Below, piece after piece: positions 47,119 to 58,990 of a stretch of 64,000 nucleotides of DNA. Position numbers and translations under genes: made by a program. How positions within the stretch are numbered: the first letter of the stretch is position 1; each line of letters starts with the position of its first letter. The stretch is from Gigaspora rosea (lineage: Eukaryota; Glomeromycota; Glomeromycetes; Diversisporales; Gigasporaceae): contig QKWP01000570.1 of NCBI GenBank assembly GCA_003550325.1, positions 1 through 64,000 on the forward strand, in the 5' to 3' direction. The notes under the pieces were generated by a model. The model was given only the letters and a program-made list of their open reading frames with translations. It was not told the origin of the DNA and searched no databases.

Positions 47119-47697
47119 TAGGATTCCTCAAATTCAAATCAAACCAAATATTAGATCAATTTGAATTTGATCAAATCAAATTAGCTCTGATTTGAATTTG
47201 ATTTGATTTAAATATTTGAATTTTTTTTTTTTTAATCTTAAGACCCAGCGCTCTTCTCTGTAACCCTCCTTGAGAGCACCCTCCACTTTAACCCAACTCC
47301 GATAAACCAACCAGCTTGCCTTACGCCGCCCAGAAGATCTCCGTCGTCGGAGCTTTGGCCACTCGGAAATGTTACTGTGATGAAGGCTTCATCCGTCCTG
47401 CCTTTCGCCGCCCAAATGTGGGTCCTGCACCGCATTATTTAACTTCCTGCAGGACCGGCCAAGCCACCTCAGTCCTGTTTCCTGTGGGTACGTATACGTT
47501 ACAAAATATTTGAATTTGAATTTGATTTAATTTGAATTTTTAATAGTAATTTTCAAATCAAATCAAATATTTGTCAAATCAAATCAAAATTGACTATATT
47601 TGAATTTGATCAAATCAAATATAGTCAAATTTGAATTTGAATTTGATCAAATATTTGATTCAAATATTTGAAGATCAAATCAAATTGCGGAACCCTA
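47119..47697. mobile_element. hAT-like MITE, TTTGAATTTGAT family, itself interrupted
   Basis: TAGGATTCCTCAAATTC to TTGCGGAACCCTA, with flanks CATGTCAG (47111-47118) and TGTGTCAG (47698-47705), an 8-bp TSD with two transitions. It is colinear with the 286-bp copy at 2112 once the retroposon at 47223-47503 is removed. Confidence 0.88.
47223..47503 (-). mobile_element. SINE-like retroposon with poly(A) and 13-bp TSD
   Basis: About 281 bp, much richer in GC than anything around it, with a T-run at 47223-47233 that is a poly(A) tail on the minus strand. It is flanked by AAATATTTGAATT at 47210-47222 and 47504-47516. These are marks of LINE-driven retroposition. There is no convincing Pol III box A/B pair, so it could also be a truncated LINE 3' end or a retrocopied mRNA. 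Open frames on both strands (47238-47435 -, 47316-47513 +) show no recognised domain. Confidence 0.75.
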
Positions 47698-47800
47698 TGT
47701 GTCAGAGATTTTTCTGAAATTTTTGTAGAAATTTCTTTAATTTTTAAAATTAGATGTAGTTTGTTAGTGTATTTCTTTGCTTTATATGTTACATATAGTA

Positions 47801-48143
47801 CAGTCAGACCTCTCTAAATGCATATCATTGGGACCAGCTCTAAGGTATGCATTTAAGGAGGTATGCATTTAGAGAACACTTATTTTTATAAGTCATGTAA
47901 TAAAATTATTTCAAGCAAGTCATATAATATACAAATTATAACATATAGTTCTGATTTAATTGGCCCATAGTCACGTGATATGAATTTATAAAGGGCTTTA
48001 TATAGGTGGGCCAAGAAAATAGTATGCATATGCAGAATAAAGAATATGCACTTATTTATTAAGCCCGTTAATAGGCCAGACAATTAATATGCATTTAAAG
48101 AGGTTATGCATTTAGAGGGGATGCATTTAGAGAGGTCTGACTG
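47801..48143. mobile_element. pogo/Tigger-like MITE (TA target) in family A
   Basis: 343 bp. CAGTCAGACCTCTCTAAATG pairs with CATTTAGAGAGGTCTGACTG perfectly over 20 bp, flanked by TA. Sub-terminal ATGCATTTA words repeat. It interrupts family A between ACATATAGTA and TTTTGGTAAAGTTT. Confidence 0.9.
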
Positions 48144-48145
48144 TA

Positions 48146-48600
48146 TTTTGGTAAAGTTTCTATACAGTATTATATAATTTTTACATTTATACATTCTTAT
48201 ATATATTTGTTATAGATTAGTTTTTTTTCTTTGTTTTTCTCATCTTTCTTCTTTTTTTTTGTTGTTTTTGGTATTTTGCTTAGGTTTTGTAGTTTTTCTT
48301 TTTTTTTCTTATTTCTCCTTTTAAATTTCTTGTTTGTACCTTTTTTCTTTTTGTCTTTGAATTGAAATCACCCCATTATTGAAGCTAGGTGAGAAGAATT
48401 TAAAGAAATCAGCAATCTTGACAAAGCTAATAGCAACCAATTAGTGATTACAGAAGAGCATGTGCAAAAAGTTGCATGCCACTATAGAAGAAAAATTGTT
48501 GTTGCAATAGATCGTACTTAGTAGATATTAAGTAGCACAAGTAAGTTTTTATTAAAGAAAGGAGGATTTTGGTAGCAGCTACTATAAACTGAAATTTTGT
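48146..48600 (+). repeat. Family A dispersed repeat, copy 2, right part
   Basis: CAGTATTATATAATTTTTA, TAGGTTTTGTAGTT and ATTGAAGCTAGGTGAGA follow the order seen at 55476-55730. The part between 47706 and 47800 also belongs to this copy. Confidence 0.65.
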
Positions 48601-49309
48601 ATACAAAGTTATTCAGTTTTTCTAGTTAATAAAAAAAAGAAATCGTCTTAAAAAAAAAACATTTTGGTAACAAAATCAGTAAAACAGATTAGTTATTTAG
48701 CTTTAAATTTTAAAAAAAATAAGCTCTACTTATAAATTTCAAAAATTAGAGCATAAAGTTGAATTTTTTAAAGAATGTTGCTAACTTTTACCCTAGATGA
48801 TATCACTTAGTTCAGAAATCAGATCAGAAATCAGATTGGAAATTGGGTCAGAAGCTGGTTTGAGGCCTTTGAAAATAAATTTTAAAAAATAGTGCACCTG
48901 CATTCAGATTACGTGGTCAACATAATCGCATAGAAAAGGACATATGTATGAACACACATACATAAGTATTACATTTTTTTATTTAATTTATTTATGAATA
49001 CAAAAATTACCATATTTTCAGTACTCACATGAACATTATTTATTTAAGTAATAGGGTTTTAACAATTCAATTTATTGCAATTTAAACTATATACTATCAG
49101 TTACATGTAAATATACATTCTTATACACTACTTTGTACAGCTTGTGTTGCTTCGCTTATGCTCAGCAATACAGATAGGGCTTGTTTCACTCACTCTGTAG
49201 TCGCTTTGCTTTAGCTGTCGCCTCCACTTCGCTCTTTTTCCTAAATATTTGATACAATCACAACTAATCTACTTTAACTTATCCTAACTTTAATCCTAGC
49301 CCCAACTTA
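48601..49309. other. Intergenic DNA, no gene found
   Basis: AT-rich, with a less biased stretch at 49130-49230 that has neither an open frame nor a recognisable RNA fold. Confidence 0.4.
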
Positions 49310-50030
49310 ATGGCTCACAAAATTTTACGACGAGCAGCACAAACAAATACACACCCAAAGGCTACAATAAAAAAGAATAGCCTAACCCAAATTTTGTTTA
49401 TAAAACAAAATAAAAGTAGATACTCTAACTATAGCAACTTCAAAAACAACGAAATCTATACTAGCAACTCTCTAACTATAATAGCACCACTCTACAAGCC
49501 TAACTATAGCAACAGCAACTCCAAAATAACATGGAGCCAAAAATAACAACTTTTATACTGGTGATTCTCCAATTACGGTGAATGACATAAACAAGAGAAA
49601 TTTAACTATTAGCTGTCCCAAAAAAAAGTAGTATTAGTTAACCAGTGTTTCATGAAGCGAAAGAAAAAAGTAGCTAACAAAGACTTCAATAACAATACTA
49701 CTAGCAAGATAACACGGCATCAAAAATGATAAACTCACCAACTGGTTACTCCAGTACGATGATAGCAATTCTAAAATTATATGCTACCAAAAACAACAAA
49801 TTCCATACTAGCAATTCTCCAACAGCAGTGAAAAACAACTTCAACAAGAGCAATTCCAACTGTTTAAAAAAAGTGGAGTTAGTTAAACAAGGTTTTGTGA
49901 AGCAAAAGAAACAAGGTAAGCAACAAAATGATGGTTACTTCAATATAGTGATAGCGACTCCAAACACAGTGTACAAAGTGAAGAAATCTATGCCAGCTAT
50001 TCTTTACATATAGCTGTACCTGAAATAAAA
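49310..50030. repeat. A/C-rich degenerate tandem repeat
   Basis: The plus strand is A/C-rich with recurrent blocks: ACTAGCAA(C/T)TCTC at 49460 and 49807, ACAA(C/G)AGAAATTTAAC-like at 49595 and 49850, and GTTAACCAGTGTTTCATGAA matching GTTAAACAAGGTTTTGTGAA about 250 bp later. Frames here (49310-49546, 49726-50013) follow the repeat and are not called genes. Confidence 0.5.
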
Positions 50031-50913
50031 CAGCGTTGGTTAAATGATATTGTATAACAGATAAGAAAGAAGGTGAAAAATACTTATATAGATTTGCTGT
50101 TGTGTAACTGGTGTGATCATATAAACAATGACAATCTTTATCCAGCATAGGTGATATCATCTAGGGTAAAATTTAGTTAAAATCTTTTTTAAAAGAGTTG
50201 TTTAAATTTTATAACTTTGAAATACTCAATTCTATAGGCCCATTTTAATAAAATTTATTTTAAATTTTATTATATTTAACAATTCTAAAAAGGATACTTA
50301 TTTTATTTTTCTAGTATTTTGATTTCTAAATACAAAGTATTGCTTATTTTCAGAGTTGCTTATATTCAGGACTTTATTATTATTTTTTTTTGTTAATAAT
50401 CCTGCCTTTATTATATATCAGATGTGGTGATTTTATACCTATAGATATTTCTGTCTATAATCCTCCGATTTTAACAATAAAGACTCGTCCAGTTACCGAA
50501 GTACCTATCCTTATCTCCCTAGAGGGCCTCCAACTTTCTGGAGGTTCCGTCTCCAGTTCACTGATTGGAAGTTGTTACCCTATCAAGATTACTACCTTTT
50601 TTCTAATCTACCCTACCTAGCCTATAGGATAAGGAGTATTTACATCCATATCACAAAGAAAAAACAAAGTATATGAAAGAAAAAAGGAGATAAAAGAAAG
50701 GGGAAAAGCCTACAACACCTAAACGTGAACCAAAACAAACAAAACATAAAAAAGAGAAAAGATAGAGAAGACAAAAAAAAGAAAGTAAAATTGAAAAGGG
50801 ATAAACTATTGTTTAAAAATTACATAATACTCTTAAATCTAGCTCTACTCTAAATTTAGTTCATATTATATTTATCATTATCTTCGGGATACAGTTAGCC
50901 CTGCAAGAATTTT
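50031..50913. other. Intergenic DNA, no supported gene
   Basis: The 76-residue frame at 50390-50620 (+) is the most protein-like piece, but it has no start context, splice site or known domain. The rest is AT- and AAAG-rich. Confidence 0.4.
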
Positions 50914-51470
50914 CTAGAAAAAACCTCCAAAACCGAAACCGGAGCCAGTCCTCGGCCTACACGTGGCAGAACGTGATTTCTCGTGACTTCGTTCCCAATT
51001 CGGAATTGTAAACAATGCTGATCTTTTGGAGGGGTAAGCTGGATTTCCCACTTTTACATCGGCAAAAATATTCCCTAAAAAAAACTGAGAAAAGCGAGAA
51101 TATGGTAGTGGAGTTCGGTTCATGTCCTTTAGATTTTCCAAGGAGTGTGGTAAAAAACTCATTTGCTGTTCTCCATTAAGCCTTATACAAATAACTTCGT
51201 TGACGAAAGACTTCTTTCTCCAAAATTTTGTATACAAGGGCGCCACCTCCTGCCAGTTATCTTGTATACTAACGCTTTTGGTTTGCATGCCAAATATATA
51301 TAGGAGTTCCCAAAGGCGATAGACCAGAAACCCCTGGTTAACCTGCATAAAAACCGTTATTTTGTATCGCTTCTTCATACAACTCCAGCAAATTTTTTGT
51401 TTTCATATGTGTGAAATTCCAGTACAAGTGATCGTCGGGGAGAGTTCCTAATGAAAATTATCACGATTTA
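50914..51470 (-). repeat. Family A dispersed repeat, copy 3 (inverted)
   Basis: On the minus strand, GGAACTCCTATATATTTGGCA, AAGATAACTGGCAGGAGGTG and CTCCAAAAGATCAGCA match 13443-13730 in order. This copy keeps a 154-residue open frame (51378-50914) that is broken in the other copies, so it may be the least decayed one. Confidence 0.7.
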
Positions 51471-54332
51471 GGACTTTATAGTATTAATAAAATTTTAAGA
51501 TTAAAGTGCTTTTTTAAATTTTTAAAATTTTACAAATTTATTGTATAAGGTTTGGTGATTTAAAGAAGTTGTTAAGTTGTTACCCCAAGTGGTAAATTTA
51601 GAGTTCAAACAAATCCTATTGGTAATAATTTGAAAAAATAGATTTGTATCCTAGTAACTGCTTTTTATTGATCAGTTAGATATATTAACTGTAGTCTTGG
51701 TTCTACTATTTTAAATCCAAGGAACCAGAAAAAAAAACCTGTTTTGCAAGTTTCAAATAAAAAGGTAGCAAAAAATCTTAATAGTGCTACCAAAATTAGA
51801 ATATTGAAAACCAGAACCAGTAAACCAGATAACAAGATCTTCAAGAAGAGGGCCCACCAACCTGGCTACCAGAGTCGCATCAGAGAAAAAGGATCTATGT
51901 TTTGAAAGTAGATACCAAGAAAAAAAAAACTATAATAGCACTTAATACTAGACAGGGATCCATAAAAATTATTTGGATTATAAAAAAAAATTTGTTTGAA
52001 AAATCACAAAAATTTGTATAAATTTGGATTATAATCTTGGCAAAAATTGATATGTATATATAAGAATCTATAAAAATTATTTGGTTTATTTAAAAAATTT
52101 GAAAAATCAAAAAAATTTTTTTATTAGTATTAAACATCCAACAAGTCAACTACAGAATATTATATAGTTCTGAAAATACCCAAATATAATATCTACACTC
52201 CTGAAATTTACTGCTTCAATATTAGATTACCTAATTTTTTAATGATTTTTGACCAATAAAAATTAAAGTTTGTATTTATTTGGGTAATAACAGGCAATTT
52301 GGATTTCTTTAGAATTTGGTTATGAATTTGGATTTATTTGAATTTATTTGTTTCCAAATTTTTACAGGTCCCTGATACCAGATAAATTGATCCTTTTGAA
52401 CTAACTAGTTTGGGAGTTTGAAATATATTAAATAAGAACTAATAAAAAGATTGTAGTAGGTACTAGGGTTGAAGCAAATCTTACAAAAGCAAAAGTAGAT
52501 AATAGTAGAGTTCAAAAGTATTTCTAACTGCAAGTATTAGTTAACACTATAGTACAAGTTAGGGGGCTTCCAGAAATCAGCTGATTTTGAGAGGTGGGTG
52601 GGTCAGCTAAAGTATCAGGTATAATTCCGGCCAAAATTTTATAATTCTGGCCAAAGTTACAAAATTATTTTTGACCAAAATTATAGATTTATTACCAATA
52701 TTTAATAATTAATAACTTTTAATTTACTGGATCAAATAATGATTTAACTACCAAAATGATCCTCTTAATGAGAGGATTCTAGCAAGCCAAAATTATTAAA
52801 ATCTAATCACTGGATCCTAAGCTCAGAACAGATATATGTTACTATAAAAGTTTTATAATTGTCCAGAGCGAAGCGTAGGACTCATACTTCTATGCTAAGT
52901 GATAACTAAACTTACGTTTTTGATACATTTAGATCAAATTATCAAAAACGTAGTTGTTGCATTTTCCGTCTGTAATACCGCGTAAGGACCTGGACATCTC
53001 TCATATAGGTCATAACTGGATTTTTGCCAATTTTGACCTAATTTGCTGAAAATGACAAAATATATTTATTTAAATAACTTTTGATCCAGTAATTAGAATT
53101 GAATGAACTTTTTTTGTTAGATGCGCCTCACTGAGAGCTTCATTTTAAAAAAAAGTTCATTCAAACTGGACCACTGGATGCCAAGATAATTGCCAAAAAC
53201 TGATTTTTTGCTTTTCAAATTTCGGGGGTTTTTGCTGAAATGCGTAACATATGACTTCTGTACTACATATTCGGGGTCCTGCCGAGTACCTATATTTGCT
53301 TATTTGTGAACCCTCAACACTGTTTTACGCGTTTGTATGCACAATAGAATTATTCTGCAGCCAATCAAAAGCGGTAAAAATTTATTTATTATTCTGCAGC
53401 CAATTAAAAGCGGTAAAAATTTATTTACTAATCTTGATATTTTTTACTCTGAAGTAGTTGTTGAGATCTGAATTTCTTTCTGACTGCTTTTGGGTTTTAT
53501 CACAAAATCCTGAACGAACATAACTGACCTTTGTATCAAAGAATCACTAGACGTCGTTTCATGTCTCGCCTCATGCTGCAAAAGATTTTTAAGAACTGTT
53601 CACAATTTGTAAGTTATTTAGCAAGATCTTAACTTTTTTCGTGCCTATTTTTGGAGTTTATTACGAAATCCAAAAAAACAGGTTGAATGAACATAGTTAG
53701 TCAGCATTATTTATACTGTTGGTCAATTTAGTCCGTATTATGTTCTTTCGCGAAACTGTCAGTTGGAATTTTATAGTATATGTAGATATATTAAGCTATA
53801 CTATATATGAATTACGTGTATCATTATATAGTGCATAGACATCAAGCTAACTAAATTTATCTGTGTTTATCTGCCTGATCATTATTGTGACGATATATTT
53901 AAACTACACAGTGGGGGTTTTTTTTTGTATAATGAATATTTGAAATTTCAAAATTAATCAATACTTATTAAATTTAGTAAAACTATGGATCTGTGTATTC
54001 TTTACAAAACTCGTTGATATTTATTAAAGAGTAACAATTCAATTTTGGATGTCTTTAGATGCTTTGCCGAATATATTACTGGTAACAGACGGTTTAAAAT
54101 TCGCTTTAAACTAAACTATTTATTTTAAACTAATATAGATTTTGCAATATTATAGTAAAAGATAAGCTACATACTACTGTACTACTAAGAAAATGTCACA
54201 TAAATTTTTTGTTTTTGCATAATAGTTATAAGTTATTATTTATAGAGTTCTTTTATTTGATCTTATTTTTTTTATTCACTTATTTATTTTATTTTATTTT
54301 ATTATACAATTATTACTATTACTTAATCATTA
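51471..54332. other. Repeat debris, no gene found
   Basis: Holds one arm of the ACTACCAAAATGATCCT foldback (52695-52870), a tandem duplication of a 38-bp unit with TATTCTGCAGCCAATYAAAA (53349-53428), a foldback pair AATGAACTTTTTTT / AAAAAAAAGTTCATT (53102-53166), and the worn GGGGTCCT end at 53268. No intact frame above 70 codons looks real. Confidence 0.5.
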
Positions 54333-54367
54333 CTAGATACTGAACCCGTCGTTAAACGACGGGTTTT
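54333..54367 (-). mobile_element. Helitron-type 3' terminus
   Basis: Read on the minus strand: hairpin CCCGTCGTTTAACGACGGG (9-bp stem), then TTCAGTAT, then CTAG, then T. A short GC-rich hairpin about 10 nt before CTRR, with T as the next host base, is the standard Helitron 3' end. The 5' TC end is not identified. It could end the Helitron whose genes start at 60516, six kb upstream on this strand, or a separate non-autonomous copy. Confidence 0.6.
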
Positions 54368-54879
54368 GTTATTATTATTTTGCAATAATATAAATAATTT
54401 TCTATTTTCTATTACATATTATACAATTATTAAATTTTATTATAATATAAATATATTGCGTATTACATCATATTAATTATATTAATTCATGTAACAAAAT
54501 TTTCATTTTTTCATTATGAATTTCTTAATATAGAATGATACAATTTTCTTGCTCGTGAAATCTTTGATTAAAAATTAAAATGTTTATTCGTTAAAGGAAA
54601 AAAACGTTCTTTAATGAATTAAAATAAACATGACTGTTTAACTGCACTTAAAAATCCAAACAATTCACATAAGCAAATTTTAAAATTAGATAACTCATAA
54701 TTTTAAAATTCATTATCTTGGTGTAATTAAAAACTTCATACAATTAAGCCGATTGAAAATAACCAAGGGCGCAAGCTTATTATAAGATAAAATAAATTAT
54801 GCCATGCACCAAATAACGAAGTATCAAAACTCGTTCTGACGATCCTCTGTACCAAAATTTTTCATAAACGCTGACCTAC

Positions 54880-55880
54880 GAAAAGTTTGTAGTTAGTATT
54901 TTTATACATAACAAAAACTTCATTTAGAAACAGCTTGGATACAGAACTTCAGATTGCATGTAAGATGACTGAAATAGAGCTAAAAAAGATTTCTCCTTGT
55001 GGGTTTGGTTCTCCGGGTAGAAGACTTCGTTGCTATTGAAAATGTAGTAGAGCTAAAACTCTGGAGTTTTTTGTCAAAAGATGTGGAAGTTTAGACAGAA
55101 ACATACTTTTGGTTATCAATACTATTCTACAAAACGTAAAACTTACACTCTTTACAAGTTTTGGTGCCCTCGATATTTCTCCTTGGTTTTTTCGAAATTT
55201 TCGCCAAAAAGTGGGAAATCCAGCTTACCTTCTCCAAAAGATCAGCAATGTTTACTCCTCCCAATTTGGAAATGCGCCTACTGAATCGGAGCCCAGTCAC
55301 GAGTAAGTTTCGACGACTGCAAAATAAACAATGAATGACACGTGAGGATAATCTGGAAAAAATACTGGAAAAAATCTTTTCTTCTAGAAGTTTCTTTTAG
55401 GCATAGTTTTTTCTTTTCTTTTTCTTTTTCTTTTTTTGATGTACATATAATACTTTGACGGATATGGTTTCGTGCAGTATTATATAATTTTTATCTACTT
55501 TTTCTTTTGCCTTGTGTGGCTTTTTATATTTTCTTTTGTTAGTTTACGTCATTAGCATAGAGTTTTTCTTCGTCTCTCTCATCTTTCATTTTTATTATTT
55601 TTGCTAGTTTTGGTTTTTTGTCTAGGTTTTGTAGTTATTCCCCCTTTTTTTTATCTCCTTTTGTTTCTCATTTTATTTGTTTTTCTTAAATGGTTGATTT
55701 ATTCCCACTATTGATGCTAGGTGGGAGGGATTTGAAGGGAAATCCTCTGTCGCTCTTTGACGTGGGCTGACAAAGTTTATATCTGCTTTATCTGTAAGGT
55801 GGTGCGACCAGTCGCATGTAGGTGCTCTCGAAGTAACCGCATGATGTCGAATTTTAGTTTTAAGTATCATGTATTAACGG
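54880..55880 (+). repeat. Family A dispersed repeat, copy 4 (uninterrupted)
   Basis: The most continuous copy: it spans both the point where the hAT-like element sits in copy 1 and the points where two MITEs sit in copy 2. Key words: CATACTTTTGGTTATC, TTTTTTCGAAATTTTCGCC, AAATAAACAATGAATGAC, ATTATATAATTTTTATC, ATTGATGCTAGGTGGGA. No TIR, LTR, poly(A) or TSD found; class unknown. Confidence 0.72.
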
Positions 55881-57046
55881 GCTATTAATAGTACTCAATA
55901 CTGGTTTTAATAATATATCGGCAAGACGTGTCAAAGAGTAAAAAAAAAAAAATAAATAACAAAGCATGCTAGTTAAGACAAAAACCTGGTGAATGTTTTT
56001 TTTTATTTTTTTTTAATTATAATAAAGTTTTAACATACAATTAAAAAGATTTGTATGTGGTATTGTTTTATCTTGCAAACAGTAATTGATGACGCCATTC
56101 ATGAATACATTCATAAATAGAGTGTTTTGAAAGTGCATTAGACCTGAAAATTATTGAAATCGTCAATTCGGTATTAATTCAAATGAAACTAACATTACAC
56201 TTTGCAAGGAAAAGAGGTGTAGGTGGTTGAAAAGAAGTAATTTATTATGTGAAAGACGATGTGAATACGTTCTATGTAGTAATATAAAAATTGTTCAAAT
56301 TTTTTAATCATGCTAATTTTTTACTGCTGTTTTTTTTTTATTTTTTTTTATTTAAATTTATAAAGTAGTTTTTTTTTATTTTTTTATAAAATTTTATATA
56401 AAATTTTATCTCTTTTTATTTATGCAAATGAACATTTACGATATAATTAACATTATTAATGATTGTATAGTTTTTACTTTTGGTCATATAATTTTATCAT
56501 TTTTAATTTTAACTGATTGAGAAATAAAGTATGTACATACGTCATTTCAAAATTAAGGATTTAAGTTGTGAAATGACACGAAAACGAACTATGTATGTAC
56601 AACAGCCAAAGTCTCGTGATCTAGTGATCGGTTCTACATCATTTTAAAGTATATATGCAGTAAGGAATTTTGGGTTTACTAATTCCCCCAAGTTCCTATT
56701 GGTCGAATGCAAATTTTGTCGCTTAAACATTAATGTAAAAAAATATTAATTCGAATAATTGTTTTGTAATAATTATTTCTGTAAAAGATGTTTATTTAAA
56801 TATTTCTTTTTACTAAGCAGTTTTTCTTGAATCTTTTATCGAGAGGATAGCCAAGTAGGAACTAAAATTTTAACTTTATTTTTTATTATTTATTATTTTT
56901 TTTTTTTTTTGGCTTTTTTTTTAAAAAATTATTATATATATATTTTTTCTAATTCGTTTTATTTTTATTATTTATTTATTTTTTTTTTGGCTTTTTTTTT
57001 AAAAAATTATTTTATATATATTTTTTCTAATTCGTTTTATTTTATT
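55881..57046. other. AT-rich DNA with a local direct duplication
   Basis: A ~76-bp segment with GGCTTTTTTTTTAAAAAATT and TTTTCTAATTCGTTTTATT is duplicated (56911-56968 and 56988-57045). No gene. Confidence 0.5.
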
Positions 57047-57582
57047 GGGTTTTTCTATTTATCTCTGGCCAGAGATATATAAACTATATATCTCTGGCCT
57101 ATTAGCCAATTAAAATAAGCAAAGGTCATGTGACCCGTTTTTTTGTATCGCCGACTAGTCGGAAGGGCTCATGCAACCCGATATCTGACCTCACTTTATG
57201 GGCTTGACATTTTCACCACGGACCGACCAATCAAATTCAATTACAAGAAAAATATTTGAAGTTTTTTTTATACGAAAAATTTTCTTTAGGCATTATTACA
57301 CGGCAACCCTTCACCAATGATGCCCCAAAATCATCGATTATTTAATTCTTTTGAGTTTATTTTATTATATTTACATCATATTTTCGTCACTTATAACGAT
57401 TTAAAAAAAAAAAAAAAAAGTGCAAAGAAACGAACTACAAACTTGTAAGAAACGAACTACAAAATCGTGCAACTATTGCAAAACCCAAACTAATCCAACA
57501 AAACGGTTCGACGAAATCAAACCTGGAAGAGTGAAAGTTAGTAATAAGCAACGCAAAATCTAAAACTCCGTTAATGACAACT

Positions 57583-58075
57583 CTAAAGACTCCAGAATCG
57601 ACGACTCCAACGGCGAAATTCACACCTGGAAGAAGTAAAGTCAATGAATATAGAAGGAAAAAAACCCCGTTAAGATACAAAAAAAAAAACAAATAAAAAG
57701 CATACCCGAATTCCAACGACGATTATAATAACTCTAAAGACTCCAGAATCGACGACTCCAACGACGAAATTGAAGAAAGTTAATGAATATGGAAGAAAAA
57801 AAACCCTCCGGTAATATACAAAAAAAAAAATAAAGTAACAAATGTACCCCAATTCCAACGACGACCCTAAGAAACTATAAAGATTCCAGAATCGACGACT
57901 CCAACGGCGAAATTCACACTTGGAAGAAGAAAAATTAATGAATATATAAGGAAAAAAACCAGTAAATATACAAAAAAAAAATAAAAAATAACAAACATAC
58001 CGATTCCAACGTCGATTCTAATAACCCCAAGATCGACGACTCCAACGGCGAAATCATACCTGATAAGAATAGGTT
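57583..58075 (-). repeat. ~145-bp tandem repeat, four units, exon-like
   Basis: Units at about 57583, 57728, 57873 and 58022. On the minus strand each has a pyrimidine tract, in two units ending CTTCTTCCAG or CTTCCAAG, then a conserved open block (FAVGVVDSGVFRV when translated), then GTTGGAATYCG followed by a GTATGY or GTACAT donor-like site, then a T-rich spacer. The conserved part is the exon-like block; the spacer varies more. Confidence 0.75.
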
Positions 58076-58084
58076 AATAAAGAA

Positions 58085-58990
58085 ATACACAAAAACCTAC
58101 AAACACAAAAAAAGAAACCAGAAACTCACCAGAAACGACGCAAGATCCGAGGAATGTGCACCAATAATGCCGAATAATATACAAACCACAAAAAAAGGGA
58201 AGCCAGAGACTCACAAAAACGACACAAGACCCAGGAACATACTTCAAGAATATCGAAAGAAAAAACTACAAAACGCAAATAAGAAACCGGAGACTCATTA
58301 GAAACGACACAAAGACCTCAGGAACATGCTCCAGGAATGCAACGAAAAACTACAAAAACGATACAAGACCCCAGGAAAAACGTGCATCAAAAAAAAAAAA
58401 CTCAAAAAACAAAAAACGTAAGCCAGAGACTTACCAGAACCAACGCCAGACCAGGAACGTGCCGCTACAAAATGCAAATAAAGAAACCAGAAACTCCCTA
58501 GAAAAGACGCCCGAGAACACAAAGAAAACTACAAAATACAAAAAGGGAAGCCAGAAATTCACAAGTAACGAAGGGATATGCTCCAAGAAAGTTGAAGAAA
58601 ACTACAAACGCAAAAAAGGGAAGCTAGGTACTCACCAGAAACGACACAAGACCCCAGGAAAAATATAGAAGAAAAACCACAAAAAGCAAATAAGGAAACC
58701 GAAGACTCTCTATAAACGACGCAAGACCCAAAGAACGTTTTCCAAAAGTCGAAGAAAAAGAAAAACCTCAGGAAGTTCAAGGAAATCACATAACGTAAGA
58801 AAAGGAAACCGGGGACTCACCAGAACGATGCAAAGCCCCAGGAACGTACTCCAAGAACGCATAAAAGAAAAGAAAAAAAGGTTAGTAAAGAAGATAAATT
58901 ACAAAACGCGGAAAAAAAAAAGCTAAAGATTTACCAAAAACGGCGATGCAAAACCCCGGGAACATGCTCCAAGAAAAAAAAGAAACAGTA
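58085..58990 (-). repeat. ~90-bp tandem repeat, about ten units, mini-exon-like
   Basis: On the minus strand, units read: T-rich tract, often TTTTGTAG, then a 30-50-nt block with CATGTTCCTGGGGTCTTG and TCGTTTCTG, then GTGAGTCTC or GTAAGTCTC, then CGG/TGG and a pyrimidine-rich spacer. A clear case is 58434-58463: acceptor TTGTAG, a 30-nt block, donor GTAAGT. Later units diverge and some lose one site. Confidence 0.7.

Noticed and set aside
49310-50013. Plus-strand frames rich in Asn/Ser/Lys
   Set aside because: They follow an A/C-rich degenerate tandem repeat with stops between units.
50914-51378. 154-residue minus-strand frame as a gene
   Set aside because: It lies in dispersed family A, and the frame is broken in the other copies; better described as a repeat.
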